From Brenneria izadpanahii (GTDB lineage Bacteria; Pseudomonadota; Gammaproteobacteria; Enterobacterales; Enterobacteriaceae): a stretch of 64,000 bases of DNA. Both the position numbers and the translations under genes were made by a program. Below are positions 47,221-57,069 of the stretch, in pieces (the stretch's first letter is position 1; each line of letters starts with the position of its first letter). The notes below the pieces were generated by a model. It did not search any database. It was not told the origin of the DNA and saw only the letters and a list, made by a program, of their open reading frames with translations. The stretch is taken from positions 1,550,001 to 1,614,000 of the forward strand of contig NZ_CP050854.1 in assembly GCF_017569925.1 (NCBI RefSeq), given 5' to 3'.

Positions 47221-48489
47221 ATGGATAATCTTCAAATACCCCAAGCCACGTCGCCTTTGGTCACGTGGCTTCATTATCTTGAGCACCTGCACGGCCAGGC
47301 CATTGATTTGGGACTGGAGCGCGTAAGACAGGTTGCTGAGAATCTTCAATTGTTACGGCCCGCCAATGTGGTCTTTACCGTCGCAGGAACCAATGGCAAG
47401 GGCACAACCTGCTGTACGCTGGAGTCCATACTGTTGGCCGCCGGATTGCGGGTAGGCGTGTACAGTTCTCCGCATCTGCTGCGCTATACCGAACGGGTGA
47501 GAATTCAGGGAAAAGAACTGCCTGAAGCGATGCACTGTCAGGCATTTGCGGATATCGAAGCCGGGAGAGGGCGCGTGTCGTTGACCTATTTCGAATTCGG
47601 AACCCTGGCGGCGTTGCAGATGTTTAAACAGGCCGATCTGGATGTCGTTATTCTGGAGGTTGGTTTGGGCGGGCGTCTTGATGCGACCAATATTATCGAT
47701 GCGGATGTCGCCGCGGTAACCAGCATCGCGCTGGATCACACCGACTGGTTGGGCAGCGACAGAGAAAGCATCGGCAGAGAAAAAGCGGGCATATTCCGTC
47801 GGGGCAAACCCGCGGTGGTCGGCGAGCCCGATATGCCGCTATCCATTGCCGAAGTTGCCGGTGAAAAAGGCGCGCTATTATTACGGCGCGGCCGGGACTG
47901 GGATTTTTCCATTCAGCGCGACGGATGGAGCTGGCAGAATAAGCAACGGGAGTTGTCCGGCCTGCCGATGCCGAATGTGCCGTTAGCCAATGCGGCGACC
48001 GCCTTGACCGCGTTGAATTATTCGCCCTTGAATGTGAATGAAGAGGCGATTCGTCAGGGGCTGCGTCTGGCGTCGCTGCCCGGTCGTTTCCAAATCGCCG
48101 GCGAACATCCGCTGTTGATTCTGGATGTCGCCCATAATCCTTACGCCGCCGCTTATCTGGCGAGCCGGCTGGCGGCGTTGCCGAAAACCGGGAAAGTTCG
48201 CGCCGTGGTGGGAATGCTGTCGGATAAAGACATCGGCGGCACGCTGAATCATTTAAAACCTCTGGTTGACGAATGGTACTGCGCACCGCTGGAAGGCCCG
48301 CGCGGGGCGACGGCGCAGCAGTTGGCCGAACATCTGGCGCACTGCCGGCAGTTTCCCGATGTAGCCAGCGCCTGGCGGCAGGCGATGGCCGCGTCGGCAA
48401 AACAGGATATCGTCATTGTCTGTGGATCTTTTCATACGGTAGCGCATGTTATGGAAGCGCTGGATGAGGGAAATGCGTATGGCGAGTAA
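47221..48489 (+). CDS. folC: Bifunctional dihydrofolate/folylpolyglutamate synthase FolC
   Basis: Adds glutamate to dihydropteroate and to tetrahydrofolate. 422 residues. ATP-binding P-loop VAGTNGKGTTCCTLES, GLGGRLDATN, and the C-terminal ligase motif LILDVAHNPYAA. Last 11 bp overlap the dedD start. An accD-folC-dedD-cvpA-purF order is conserved in enterobacteria. Confidence 0.97.
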   Translation: MDNLQIPQATSPLVTWLHYLEHLHGQAIDLGLERVRQVAENLQLLRPANVVFTVAGTNGKGTTCCTLESILLAAGLRVGVYSSPHLLRYTERVRIQGKELPEAMHCQAFADIEAGRGRVSLTYFEFGTLAALQMFKQADLDVVILEVGLGGRLDATNIIDADVAAVTSIALDHTDWLGSDRESIGREKAGIFRRGKPAVVGEPDMPLSIAEVAGEKGALLLRRGRDWDFSIQRDGWSWQNKQRELSGLPMPNVPLANAATALTALNYSPLNVNEEAIRQGLRLASLPGRFQIAGEHPLLILDVAHNPYAAAYLASRLAALPKTGKVRAVVGMLSDKDIGGTLNHLKPLVDEWYCAPLEGPRGATAQQLAEHLAHCRQFPDVASAWRQAMAASAKQDIVIVCGSFHTVAHVMEALDEGNAYGE

Positions 48490-49192
48490 ATTTCAGAATC
48501 GGCTAGTGGGAACGATCATCCTGGTTGCGCTGGGCGTTATTGTGTTGCCCGGCCTGCTGGATGGTAAGAAAAAACACTATGAAGACGAATTTGCGGCGAT
48601 TCCGCTGGTTCCCGCGCAGGATGAAAGCAACGAAATGGATTCTCTGCCCGCGCTGAATCAATCTTTGCCCAGCCAGCCGCCGGAAGGGGCCGAGGCGGCA
48701 ATGAAAGATAATGCGGCCGAATCTGATACGGAAAATAGCGGGACGGGCGCCAAACCGGAACGCGCGTCTCCCCCAGCCAACGCGCCAGCGGTGGTGACGC
48801 CGCCGCCGGCGGTCGTTGAGCGCCCGGCGCAAAAACCGGTGGAAGCCAAACCGCAGCCGAAACCGGAGGTTAAGCCTAAACCCGAACCTAAGCCGGAAGC
48901 TAAACCAGAGACGAAGCCGGAACCCAAACCGGCGGAACAGGCGCCCGTCGGGCAGGCCTATGTGGTGCAGCTCGGCGCGCTGAAAAACGCGGACAAGGTT
49001 AATGAGATCGTCGCCAAACTTCGTCTTTCCGGCTACCGGGCGTATACCGTGCCTACGACGCCGGTTCAGGGGCAGATTACCCGGATTTATGTCGGGCCGG
49101 ATGCTTCGAGGCAGAAATTGCAGTCCTCGCTGGCGGAGCTGCATCAGCTCAGCGGGTTAAACGGCCAGGTTAGGGCGTATAGCGTGCGTTAA
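48479..49192 (+). CDS. dedD: SPOR-domain cell division protein DedD
   Basis: A 237-residue inner-membrane protein that localises to the septum by binding denuded peptidoglycan. Short cytoplasmic start MASKFQNR, one membrane helix (LVGTIILVALGVIVLPGLL), then a long periplasmic linker of Pro/Lys/Glu (residues about 105-160, EPKPEAKPE-type repeats). The C-terminal SPOR domain reads AYVVQLGALKNADKVNEIVAKLR...RIYVGPDASRQKL. The ATG at 48479 inside folC gives the E. coli N-terminus. The linker is longer than in E. coli (220 residues). Confidence 0.95.
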   Translation: MASKFQNRLVGTIILVALGVIVLPGLLDGKKKHYEDEFAAIPLVPAQDESNEMDSLPALNQSLPSQPPEGAEAAMKDNAAESDTENSGTGAKPERASPPANAPAVVTPPPAVVERPAQKPVEAKPQPKPEVKPKPEPKPEAKPETKPEPKPAEQAPVGQAYVVQLGALKNADKVNEIVAKLRLSGYRAYTVPTTPVQGQITRIYVGPDASRQKLQSSLAELHQLSGLNGQVRAYSVR

Positions 49193-49260
49193 GGGATTAA
49201 CGCGGCGATGAGCTGTTTTTTTGTTTGGTTCTCTATTAATAAAATCGGCGGAAATACGCT

Positions 49261-49276
49261 ACGCAAACGTTTTCTT
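49261..49276. promoter_or_regulatory. PurR operator of cvpA-purF
   Basis: ACGCAAACGTTTTCTT matches every fixed position of the PurR consensus ANGCAANCGNTTNCNT and equals the E. coli cvpA-purF operator. A TAGAAT -10 element follows at 49284-49289, so the operator covers the -35 zone. Confidence 0.92.
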
Positions 49277-49352
49277 TTTCTGTTAGAATGCGCCGCGAAC
49301 AGGATGACGAGGCGATCTGACGGTTGGCATCGTTCATTATTTAGGATGACTC

Positions 49353-49844
49353 ATGGTTTGGGTTGATTACGTCATTATTGGCATCATCGGATTTTCGGCG
49401 CTGGTTAGCCTTATCCGGGGGTTTGTACGTGAAGCGTTGTCGCTGGTAACCTGGGGATGTGCGTTTTTTATCGCCAGCCACTACTATGTTTACCTCGCTG
49501 TGTATTTCACCCGTTTTGATGACGAACTGGTACGTAATGGTATTGCTATTGCCATTCTGTTTATTGCGACATTGATTGTGGGTGCTATCGTCAACTATGT
49601 GATTGGTTCATTGGTTGAACGCACAGGGCTTTCGGGCACCGATCGCGTATTGGGCATTTGTTTTGGTGCGCTGCGCGGTGTGCTGATTGTTTCTGCGCTG
49701 CTATTCTTTCTGGATACCTTCACCGGTTTTTCACAGAGCGCTGACTGGAAGCAGTCCCAGTTAATACCGCAGTTCAGTTACATTATCAGGTGGTTTTTTG
49801 ACTACCTGCAAAGCACGTCAAGTTTCTTGCCGCAGCATCTATAG
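49353..49844 (+). CDS. cvpA: Colicin V production protein CvpA
   Basis: A 163-residue inner-membrane protein with four hydrophobic helices, opening [31 protein letters not shown] and with the conserved [22 protein letters not shown]. Required for colicin V secretion in E. coli and linked to envelope stress tolerance. First gene of the PurR-controlled unit with purF 30 bp downstream. Confidence 0.97.
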   Translation: MVWVDYVIIGIIGFSALVSLIRGFVREALSLVTWGCAFFIASHYYVYLAVYFTRFDDELVRNGIAIAILFIATLIVGAIVNYVIGSLVERTGLSGTDRVLGICFGALRGVLIVSALLFFLDTFTGFSQSADWKQSQLIPQFSYIIRWFFDYLQSTSSFLPQHL

Positions 49845-49874
49845 CTGCGGTAGCGCTGATGAGGAAAAGACACC

Positions 49875-51392
49875 ATGTGCGGTATTGTCGGTATCGCCGG
49901 TTTTACGCCGGTCAACCAGTCGATTTATGACGCGTTAACGGTGTTGCAACACCGTGGGCAGGATGCCGCAGGCATCATCACCATTGATGCCTTAAACTGT
50001 TTTCGCCTGCGCAAGGCCAACGGCCTGGTGAAAGATGTGTTTGAAGCACGGCACATGCAACGTTTACAAGGCAATATGGGTATTGGCCATGTGCGTTATC
50101 CTACTGCGGGCAGTTCCAGCGCTTCGGAAGCGCAGCCTTTCTATGTTAACTCGCCGTTCGGGATCACTCTGGCGCATAACGGTAACCTGACCAACGCGCA
50201 CGAACTGCGTAAAAAGCTGTTCGAGCAAGAGCGCCGTCATGTCAACACCACGTCGGATTCTGAAATTTTATTGAATATCTTTGCCAGAGAACTGGACCGT
50301 TTTCAGCACTATCCGCTGGAAGCCGATAACATTTTTGCGGCAGTTGCCGCGACGCACCAGCAGATTCGCGGGGCTTATGCCTGTGTGAGTATGATTATCG
50401 GTCACGGAATGGTGGCCTTCCGCGATCCGAACGGTATTCGTCCTCTGGTTATCGGTAAACGCGATCTGGAAGACGGGCGCAGCGAATATATGGTGGCGTC
50501 GGAAAGCGTCGCGCTGGATACGCTGGGCTTTGAATTTTTGCGTGATGTGGCGCCGGGAGAGGCGATTTACATCACGGAGAAAGGGCAACTGTTCACCTGC
50601 CAGTGCGCCGAGAATCCGAAAAGCAATCCTTGCCTGTTCGAGTATGTGTATTTCGCGCGGCCGGACTCATTCATCGATAAAATTTCCGTCTACAGCGCGC
50701 GCGTGCGGATGGGGCAGAAGCTGGGCGAGAAGATCGCCCGCCAGTGGGAAGATCTCGACATCGACGTGGTGATCCCCATTCCTGAAACCTCTTGTGATAT
50801 CGCGCTGGAAATCGCGCGCATCATTAACAAGCCGTATCGTCAGGGATTTGTGAAAAACCGTTATGTCGGCCGTACCTTTATTATGCCGGGCCAGCAGGCT
50901 CGCCGTAAATCAGTGCGCCGTAAGCTGAACGCCAACCGCGCCGAGTTTCGCGATAAAAACGTCCTGCTGGTCGATGATTCCATCGTCCGCGGCACGACGT
51001 CGGAGCAGATTGTGGAGATGGCGCGCGAAGCGGGAGCCAAGCGTGTCTATCTGGCCTCGGCCGCGCCGGAAATCCGTTTTCCCAACGTTTATGGCATTGA
51101 TATGCCAAGCGCGAATGAGCTGATTGCCCACGGCCGCGAAGTGGAAGAGATCCGCCAGCTTATTGGCGCAGATGCGCTAATCTTCCAGGATCTTGACGAT
51201 CTGATCGCCGCCGCGCGCGAAGATAACCCGGATATCACCCAGTTTGAATGTTCGGTATTCAACGGCGTGTACGTGACCAAGGACGTCGATCAAAGCTATC
51301 TGGACTATCTGGAAGTCCTGCGTAATGACGATGCGAAAGCGCTGCGTAGCCAGAATGAAGTGGAAGATCTGGAGTTGCACAACGAAGGTTAG
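49875..51392 (+). CDS. purF: Amidophosphoribosyltransferase
   Basis: Committing step of purine synthesis: glutamine plus PRPP to phosphoribosylamine. 505 residues. N-terminal Ntn glutaminase with nucleophile Cys2 (MCGIVGIAG), HRGQDAAGI and [10 protein letters not shown]-terminal phosphoribosyltransferase with PRPP loop [14 protein letters not shown]. Inhibited by AMP/GMP in the family, and its transcription is controlled by PurR through the operator before cvpA. Confidence 0.98.
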   Translation: MCGIVGIAGFTPVNQSIYDALTVLQHRGQDAAGIITIDALNCFRLRKANGLVKDVFEARHMQRLQGNMGIGHVRYPTAGSSSASEAQPFYVNSPFGITLAHNGNLTNAHELRKKLFEQERRHVNTTSDSEILLNIFARELDRFQHYPLEADNIFAAVAATHQQIRGAYACVSMIIGHGMVAFRDPNGIRPLVIGKRDLEDGRSEYMVASESVALDTLGFEFLRDVAPGEAIYITEKGQLFTCQCAENPKSNPCLFEYVYFARPDSFIDKISVYSARVRMGQKLGEKIARQWEDLDIDVVIPIPETSCDIALEIARIINKPYRQGFVKNRYVGRTFIMPGQQARRKSVRRKLNANRAEFRDKNVLLVDDSIVRGTTSEQIVEMAREAGAKRVYLASAAPEIRFPNVYGIDMPSANELIAHGREVEEIRQLIGADALIFQDLDDLIAAAREDNPDITQFECSVFNGVYVTKDVDQSYLDYLEVLRNDDAKALRSQNEVEDLELHNEG

Positions 51393-51425
51393 AAGGTGAA
51401 GTAACAATCTTTTAGCGGTGTAACG

Positions 51426-51457
51426 AAAGGGGAGTTCGCTCAGGCGCGCTCCCCTTT
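51426..51457 (+). terminator. Hairpin after purF
   Basis: Perfect 9-bp stem AAAGGGGAG / CTCCCCTTT with a 14-nt loop. The tail has few T residues, so the terminator call is moderate. Confidence 0.6.
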
Positions 51458-51519
51458 CTGTCGCTGAGCCTTTTGACGTTATGCTATATCATTGGGTTGT
51501 TCCTGGACTGACGCCCATA

Positions 51520-51605
51520 CATGGGCCGCCGCGAAGCGGTATTCAAAAACATCCCGGATGTTTTTGCCGCAGGAACGACGAAGATGGATAACGAAGAAAG
51601 GGATT
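51520..51605. repeat. Intergenic repeat with hairpin, purF-ubiX
   Basis: Contains AAAAACATC-CCG-GATGTTTTT (51545-51565) flanked by GCGG/GCCGC, followed by GGAACGACGAAGATGGATAA. The hairpin and the following GAAGAT stretch resemble the element between hisJ and hisQ at 53461, so both are probably members of one REP-like family. Confidence 0.5.
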
Positions 51606-51633
51606 TACACATTGTTGGTCAGAGGCCGTATTG

Positions 51634-52203
51634 ATGAAGCGACTTATTATAGGTATTTCCGGCGCCAGCGGGGTGATTTATGGCGTTCGCCTGCTGCAGG
51701 TTCTACAGGCGGTCGACGGTATAGAAACGCACCTGATTATAAGTCAGGCGGCCCGGCAGACGCTCTCTTTGGAGACTGATTTCAGCCTGCGCGATGTTCA
51801 GGCTCTGGCTGATGTGGTGCATGATACCCGTGATATTGCGGCCAGTATTTCTTCCGGTTCGTTTACCACCGGCGGAATGGTGATTCTGCCCTGTTCAATA
51901 AAAACCCTGTCCGCGATTGCCCATAGTTACAGTGATAATCTGCTGACGCGCGCCGCCGACGTCGTGCTGAAAGAACGCCGGCCACTGGTGCTCTGTGTTC
52001 GTGAAACGCCGTTGCATCTGGGGCATTTGCGCATTATGACCGCGGCCGTGGAATTAGGCGCGATTGTCATGCCTCCGGTGCCCGCTTTTTATCATCGCCC
52101 GCAAAGTGTGCAGGATATCATCGATCAAACCGTAAATCGGGTTCTCGATCAGTTTGATATTACATTGCCGGAAGATCTCTTTACTCGCTGGCAAGGCGCA
52201 TGA
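51634..52203 (+). CDS. ubiX: Flavin prenyltransferase UbiX
   Basis: Makes the prenylated FMN cofactor needed by the ubiquinone decarboxylase UbiD. 189 residues, as in E. coli. FMN-binding N-terminus IIGISGASGVIYGVRLLQVL, then IAASISSGSFTTGGMVILPCSIKTLS and VLCVRETPLHLGHLRIMT. The ATG at 51634 gives MKRLIIGISG; a TTG just before it is not needed. A terminator follows. Confidence 0.97.
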   Translation: MKRLIIGISGASGVIYGVRLLQVLQAVDGIETHLIISQAARQTLSLETDFSLRDVQALADVVHDTRDIAASISSGSFTTGGMVILPCSIKTLSAIAHSYSDNLLTRAADVVLKERRPLVLCVRETPLHLGHLRIMTAAVELGAIVMPPVPAFYHRPQSVQDIIDQTVNRVLDQFDITLPEDLFTRWQGA

Positions 52204-52263
52204 GCGCTGCATGTTTTTTGCGCATGAGTTAACGCGGTGGCGCCAGTAGACGCCCAGTTCAAT

Positions 52264-52284
52264 GCCCCATTTTGGGGCTTTTTG
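52264..52284 (+). terminator. Rho-independent terminator of ubiX
   Basis: GCCCCA / TGGGGC 6-bp GC-rich stem with TTT loop and TTTTT tail, 60 bp after the stop. Confidence 0.8.
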
Positions 52285-52474
52285 CCGACGATGCATTATT
52301 TTGTTGCCTTGCTGCACCTTGATGGTGCTAAAGAATTGCCGTGATTGCCGTTCTGAAACCGGCGTTCGTCGTTCCCTATGAGAAATTAAGCCTAAAAGTT
52401 TTATTAATCATTGTGTTAGGCGGTTTGATGCGTCATTGCCGCAATGTCATTTTGTTAATGTGACTTTCCTATTG

Positions 52475-52490
52475 TGGCATGAAAACTGCA
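52475..52490 (+). promoter_or_regulatory. Sigma-54 promoter candidate for hisJQMP
   Basis: TGGCATGAAAACTGCA fits the consensus TGGCACG-N4-TTGCA at 10 of 12 defined positions, with the invariant GG and GC correctly spaced. It lies about 120 bp before hisJ. Nitrogen (NtrC/sigma-54) control of argT/hisJ-type transport is established in Salmonella. No clear NtrC dyad was found upstream. Confidence 0.65.
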
Positions 52491-52609
52491 GGGCTTCAGA
52501 GCGGAAGAGTAAAGTCATTAATCTCGTTAGCTGTTTTTAACGCAATAAATCATCCAGATGTCGATAAATAATTTTTGACCTTCAATCACTCATTGGTAAA
52601 GGTAGCAAT

Positions 52610-53389
52610 ATGAAAAAACTAATAAAAGTTTTACCGCTGGCATTAATTCTGGCCGCAGGAAGCGCCATGGCTGATATTCCCAAAACGCTTAAATTGGGGA
52701 CCGATCCTACCTACGCGCCGTTTGAGTCTAAAAATGCCAGTGGTGAACTGGTTGGGTTTGATATCGATCTGGCGAAAGAGCTATGCAAACGTATCGCAAC
52801 CAACTGTACTTTTGTCGAAAGCGACTTTGATGCGCTAATCCCGTCGCTAAAAGCGAAAAAGATCGATGCCATCATTTCTTCGCTTTCCATTACGGAAAAG
52901 CGTCAGCAGGAAATCGCCTTTACTGACAAACTCTACGCCGCCAATGCGCGACTGATCGCCAAAAAAGGCAGCAGCATTCAACCTACGCTGGAATCCCTGG
53001 CCGGCAAACGCGTTGGCGTATTGCAGGGCACCACTCAGGAATCCTACGCCAATGCTAACTGGCAGCCCAAGGGCGTGGATATCGTCGCTTATCAAAACCA
53101 GGATCTGGTCTATGACGACCTGAGAGCCGGCCGTATTGACGCGGCATTCCAGGATGAAGTGGCGGCTAGCGAAGGTTTTCTGAAGCTGGATGTGGGCAAA
53201 GACTATGAGTTCGCCGGCCCGGCGGTGAAAGACGATAAATTTTTTGGCGTGGGCACCGGTATCGGGTTGCGCAAAGAGGATTCAGAATTGAAAGCCGCGC
53301 TGGATAAGGCATTTGCCGAAATGCGCGCTGACGGCACCTACGACACTTTTGCGAAAAAATATTTCGATTTTGACGTCTACGGCGGTTAA
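52610..53389 (+). CDS. hisJ: Histidine/basic amino-acid ABC transporter substrate-binding protein (HisJ/ArgT)
   Basis: A 259-residue periplasmic binding protein. Signal peptide cut after AMA (residue 21). Typical of HisJ/Arg[71 protein letters not shown] and the terminal [12 protein letters not shown]. coli has two such proteins, argT and hisJ, in tandem; only one is here, so it may bind lysine/arginine/ornithine as well as histidine. Genes for its permease and ATPase follow after a hairpin-bearing gap. Confidence 0.93.
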   Translation: MKKLIKVLPLALILAAGSAMADIPKTLKLGTDPTYAPFESKNASGELVGFDIDLAKELCKRIATNCTFVESDFDALIPSLKAKKIDAIISSLSITEKRQQEIAFTDKLYAANARLIAKKGSSIQPTLESLAGKRVGVLQGTTQESYANANWQPKGVDIVAYQNQDLVYDDLRAGRIDAAFQDEVAASEGFLKLDVGKDYEFAGPAVKDDKFFGVGTGIGLRKEDSELKAALDKAFAEMRADGTYDTFAKKYFDFDVYGG

Positions 53390-53460
53390 TTCTTCATTAG
53401 TTTTTAAGGTCGGCAACGGGGTGTAGCCACCGGTTTCATCCCGTTTCCCCCACTTTGTCC

Positions 53461-53500
53461 CGGCGTTCAAAGATATCGGGGATATTTTTGAACGCTGCTT
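53461..53500 (+). repeat. REP-like hairpin between hisJ and hisQ
   Basis: GCGTTCAAAGATATC (53463-53477) pairs with GATATTTTTGAACGC (53481-53495) across a 3-nt loop, with one G-U pair. In Salmonella the hisJ-hisQ gap carries a REP element thought to help keep binding-protein mRNA more abundant than permease mRNA. The position is conserved; the sequence appears different. Confidence 0.6.
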
Positions 53501-53575
53501 GCGGCAACATAGAAGATACGTCAAAGAATCATACTTCGTTATCAACTTCTTTTTTACCTTAAGCGGAAATAAGCG

Positions 53576-54265
53576 ATGTTCTACGGCTATTCCCAATTAA
53601 TTCTGGATGGTGCGGCAATGACGTTAAAGCTGGCGGTGAGTTCACTGCTGCTGGCGCTAGTCATTGGCTTGATTGGGGCGAGCGCGAAGCTGTCCAACAA
53701 TCGGCTGCTATCCGGCAGTTTCTCCTGCTATACCACGCTGATTCGCGGCGTGCCTGATTTGGTGCTGATGCTGCTGATTTTCTATGGCTTACAGATAACG
53801 CTGAATAGCGTCACTGAGGCGATCAATTTCAAGCAGATTAATATCGATCCGCTCACGGCAGGCATTATCACGCTGGGCTTTATCTACGGCGCCTATTTTA
53901 CCGAGACATTCCGTGGCGCCTATTTGGCCGTGTCGCGCGGTCAAATTGAAGCGGCGATCGCTTTCGGTTTTTCGCCAATGAAAGTATTTCGTCGCATCCT
54001 GTTTCCCTCAATGATGCGTTTTGCTTTACCCGGAATTGGCAATAACTGGCAGGTCATTTTAAAAGCGACGGCGCTGGTGTCGCTGCTGGGTCTGAACGAT
54101 GTGATTAAGGCGACGCAACTCGCGGGCAAGGGCTCGCATGAGCCGTTTTATTTCGCGCTGGTGGCCGGAGCCATGTATTTGATTTTTACCACCCTCTCCA
54201 ACGGAGTTCTATGGTGGCTGGAAAAACGCTATTCGCAGGGAGTCAGAAAGGTAAGTTATGAGTGA
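53576..54265 (+). CDS. hisQ: Histidine ABC transporter permease HisQ
   Basis: A 229-residue inner-membrane permease with five helices. N-terminal MFYGYSQLILDGAAMTLKLAVSSLL, the EAA loop EAAIAFGFSPMKVFRRILFPSMMRFALPGIGN that docks on HisP. Forms the channel with HisM. The last 8 bp overlap the hisM start. Confidence 0.96.
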   Translation: MFYGYSQLILDGAAMTLKLAVSSLLLALVIGLIGASAKLSNNRLLSGSFSCYTTLIRGVPDLVLMLLIFYGLQITLNSVTEAINFKQINIDPLTAGIITLGFIYGAYFTETFRGAYLAVSRGQIEAAIAFGFSPMKVFRRILFPSMMRFALPGIGNNWQVILKATALVSLLGLNDVIKATQLAGKGSHEPFYFALVAGAMYLIFTTLSNGVLWWLEKRYSQGVRKVSYE

Positions 54266-54974
54266 GATTTTACAACAATATTGGCAGCCCCTGCTGTGGA
54301 GCGACGGTTATCGCCTGACCGGTTTGGCTATGACGATGTGGCTGCTGATTTCCTCCGTGGTGATTGGCGGCGCGCTGGCGATAGTGTTGGCGGTTGCCAG
54401 AGTCTCGCCGCGGCGCCGGTTTAGTTTGCCGGTTTGGGTCTTTACCTACGTTTTTCGCGGTACGCCGCTTTACGTTCAGTTACTGGTTTTTTATTCCGGT
54501 GTTTACAGCCTGGAAGTGGTGCGCGGAACCGATCTGTTGAATGCTTTTTTTCGCAGCGGTTTGAATTGCGCCATTCTGGCGCTGGCGCTGAATACCTGCG
54601 CGTACACCACGGAAATCTTCGCCGGTGCGATTCGCGCCATTCCCTACGGTGAAATTGAAGCCGCCCGGGCTTATGGCTTTTCGCGTTTTAAGCAGTATCG
54701 CTGCATTATCTTGCCGGGCGCGTTGCGTATTGCGCTGCCGGCTTATAGCAATGAAGTGATCCTGATGCTGCATTCGACCGCGCTGGCGTTTACCGTTACC
54801 GTGCCGGATATTCTGAAAGTCGCCCGTGATATTAATGCCGCAACCTATCAACCGTTTTATGCGTTTGGTATTGCCGCGGTGATCTATCTGGTGATTTCCT
54901 TTACGTTGATCGGGCTGTTCAGAAAAGCGGAACAGCGCTGGTTGCGTCATCTTTCTCCCCGTTCATCCCACTAA
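54258..54974 (+). CDS. hisM: Histidine ABC transporter permease HisM
   Basis: A 238-residue inner-membrane permease, five helices, with EAA loop [36 protein letters not shown]. Starts within the 3' end of hisQ (coupled). E. coli HisM has 238 residues. Followed 16 bp later by hisP. Confidence 0.96.
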   Translation: MSEILQQYWQPLLWSDGYRLTGLAMTMWLLISSVVIGGALAIVLAVARVSPRRRFSLPVWVFTYVFRGTPLYVQLLVFYSGVYSLEVVRGTDLLNAFFRSGLNCAILALALNTCAYTTEIFAGAIRAIPYGEIEAARAYGFSRFKQYRCIILPGALRIALPAYSNEVILMLHSTALAFTVTVPDILKVARDINAATYQPFYAFGIAAVIYLVISFTLIGLFRKAEQRWLRHLSPRSSH

Positions 54975-54990
54975 ACGCAGGAACAAAAAT

Positions 54991-55764
54991 ATGTCGAATA
55001 ACAAGCTGATGGTGACAGAACTGCGTAAGCGTTACGGCCAGCATGAAGTGTTGAAGGGTATATCATTGCAGGCTAAAGCGGGGGACGTCATCTCGATTAT
55101 CGGTTCATCCGGTTCAGGTAAAAGTACCTTGCTGCGCTGCATCAATTTTCTGGAAAAACCCTGTGAAGGGGCGATTTACGTCAACGATCAGGAAATTCGG
55201 ATGGTGCGCGACAATGATGGCCAGTTGAAGGTTTTTGATAAAAAGCAGCTTCAGATGTTACGCACCCGGCTGACGATGGTGTTTCAGCATTTTAATCTGT
55301 GGAGCTTCATGACCGCGTTGGAAAACGTAATGGAAGCGCCGGTGCAAGTGTTGGGGCTGAGTAAATCCGAGGCGCGCGAGCGTGCGATTTTTTATCTGAA
55401 CAAAGTGGGCATCACGGGCGAGGCGCAGAATAAATACCCGGCGAACCTTTCAGGCGGACAGCAGCAGCGCGTGTCGATTGCCCGCGCCCTAGCGATGGAG
55501 CCGGAAGTGCTGTTGTTCGATGAACCGACATCCGCGCTGGATCCTGAACTGGTGGGCGAGGTGCTGCGCATCATGCAGCAACTGGCCGAAGAGGGGAAAA
55601 CGATGGTGGTGGTGACGCATGAGATGGAGTTTGCCCGCCATGTTTCCAGTCATGTGATCTTTCTTCATCAGGGCGTCATTGAAGAAGAGGGGGCGCCGAG
55701 CGAGCTGTTCGGCAGCCCGAAGAGCTCTCGCTTGCAGCAGTTTCTCTCTGGCTCCCTGAAGTGA
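54991..55764 (+). CDS. hisP: Histidine ABC transporter ATP-binding protein HisP
   Basis: A 257-residue ATPase that powers the HisQM channel. Walker [11 protein letters not shown]-loop MVFQHFNLW, signature LSGGQQQR, Walker [14 protein letters not shown], switch His in VTHEMEFAR. Last gene of the operon; a hairpin-rich repeat follows. Confidence 0.97.
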   Translation: MSNNKLMVTELRKRYGQHEVLKGISLQAKAGDVISIIGSSGSGKSTLLRCINFLEKPCEGAIYVNDQEIRMVRDNDGQLKVFDKKQLQMLRTRLTMVFQHFNLWSFMTALENVMEAPVQVLGLSKSEARERAIFYLNKVGITGEAQNKYPANLSGGQQQRVSIARALAMEPEVLLFDEPTSALDPELVGEVLRIMQQLAEEGKTMVVVTHEMEFARHVSSHVIFLHQGVIEEEGAPSELFGSPKSSRLQQFLSGSLK

Positions 55765-55789
55765 ATGCAACCCCTTTTTCTCCATCGCC

Positions 55790-55861
55790 ATCCCCGCGCA
55801 GGCGGGGATCTGCTTTTAAGTCGTGGATTGATAGCAGGGAAATTCCTGTTTACGCAGGAAT
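55790..55861 (+). terminator. Hairpin pair after hisP (terminator plus repeat)
   Basis: First hairpin ATCCCCGC-GCAG-GCGGGGAT (55790-55809), then CTGCTTTT; second hairpin ATTCCTG-N6-CAGGAAT (55842-55861). The first fits a terminator; the pair resembles common CCCGC..GCGGG intergenic repeats. Confidence 0.65.
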
Positions 55862-55922
55862 GACGGATTTGGATTCGCTATGACCGAGGCCGCTTGATCG
55901 AAGGCTTAAGACGGACATTATG

Positions 55923-56828
55923 TCAGCCTGATTTTTTTGTTACGTCTTCCAGGGCTTCTTTCAGTTCAAAGAAACGAAAGCCGAAGCCCGCCGCCTCCAG
56001 CCGTGTCGGGATCGCTCTTTGCCCGCCGAGTACCAGTGTGGCGGCCTCTCCCATCAGCAATTTTATGGCGAATCCCGGCGCACGAAGGAAACCCGGCCGA
56101 TGCAGAACTTCCGCCAGCAAGGCAGAAAACTGTTCGTTACGTACCGGGTAGGGCGAAACCATGTTAAACGGTCCGCTGAGCACCTCGTTATCCAGTAGAT
56201 AAATAATCCCGTTCACCATATCGTCGATATGAATCCACGGCATGTACTGTTTGCCGGAACCTAACGGGCCGCCGAGTCCCAAACGAAACAGCGGTAACAT
56301 CTTGGCCAGTGCGCCACCCTGGGCGGAAAGCACGATGCCGGTACGTAACAGGCAGACGCGAGTTTTGTCGCTTTCGGCGGACTGCGCCAGCGCTTCCCAA
56401 CGGGCGCAAAGATGATAGGTGAATTCATTGGCGGGCGTTTCATCTTCCGTCACCAGCGCCGCGCCCTGATCGCCGTAATATCCCACCGCGGAGCCTGAGA
56501 TGAAAACGGACGGCGGCTCGCTGCTGGCGTTAATCAGTTTGGCGAGCTGTTCGGTAATATCCCAGCGGCTCTGGCTCAGGCGCTGTTTCTGCTTTGGCGT
56601 CCAGCGTTTATCGGCGATGGGTTCGCCCGCCAGATTAATAACGCCGTCGAAAGCGTTCAGTGAGGTTGTATCATTCAGTGTGGACCAGTATTCCACCTGA
56701 TCGCCCAGTAGCGACCGGGCGCGTTCAGGATTGCGGGTCAGGACGGTAATATGGTGGGAAAGTAGCTGTAGTCGTTGAATCAAATGGCGCCCGATAAGAC
56801 CGGTGCCGCCGGTAACTAATAATTGCAT
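55923..56828 (-). CDS. yfcH: TIGR01777-family NAD-dependent epimerase/dehydratase YfcH
   Basis: A 301-residue SDR-type protein. NAD motif [18 protein letters not shown] at the N-terminus, [15 protein letters not shown] (family hallmark), [13 protein letters not shown] with the active Tyr, and [19 protein letters not shown]-terminal DUF1731 region ([39 protein letters not shown]). Substrate unknown. Between his operon and folX, as in E. coli. Confidence 0.95.
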   Translation of the reverse strand: MQLLVTGGTGLIGRHLIQRLQLLSHHITVLTRNPERARSLLGDQVEYWSTLNDTTSLNAFDGVINLAGEPIADKRWTPKQKQRLSQSRWDITEQLAKLINASSEPPSVFISGSAVGYYGDQGAALVTEDETPANEFTYHLCARWEALAQSAESDKTRVCLLRTGIVLSAQGGALAKMLPLFRLGLGGPLGSGKQYMPWIHIDDMVNGIIYLLDNEVLSGPFNMVSPYPVRNEQFSALLAEVLHRPGFLRAPGFAIKLLMGEAATLVLGGQRAIPTRLEAAGFGFRFFELKEALEDVTKKSG

Positions 56829-56841
56829 GTCTGGCCTCGCT

Positions 56842-56980
56842 TATCCCCGTCATCTTTCAAGTTGCAGGTATGCCGGCCGCGTGATGAGGCTTATGAATAA
56901 GCCCGACCGCAAAGGGTCAACGCCTTGCGTTGTTCCAAACGCTAACCTTTTGTCCCGCATCTTGAAATTTATTGAGTATA
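56842..56980. repeat. Dispersed palindromic repeat, copy B (139 bp, inverted relative to copy A)
   Basis: Runs from TATCCCC to GAGTATA, with arms ATCTTTCAAGTTGCAG and CATCTTGAAATTTATT. Its reverse complement aligns with the copy at 17457 over about 65 bp at one end (GGACAAAA-GTTA-CGTTT-GAACAACGC-pattern, then GCGTTG-CCCTTT) and again at the other end (CCTGCAACTTGAAAGATGA). The middle differs and is about 13 bp longer. Confidence 0.75.
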
Positions 56981-57069
56981 TCTCTTGTTTTTCAAATAAA
57001 TGGCGTTGATTGCTCTTTCGAAACGGCTGGATAGACAGCCTATTTCACGGCTCGCCGGCTGCTGATGGG

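Noticed and set aside
47693..48400. 235-codon open frame opposite folC
   Set aside because: Arg/Ser/Pro-rich translation typical of an antisense frame in GC-rich coding DNA.
48840..48945. Lys/Pro/Glu repeats as a tandem-repeat locus
   Set aside because: They are the normal low-complexity periplasmic linker of DedD, though longer than in E. coli.
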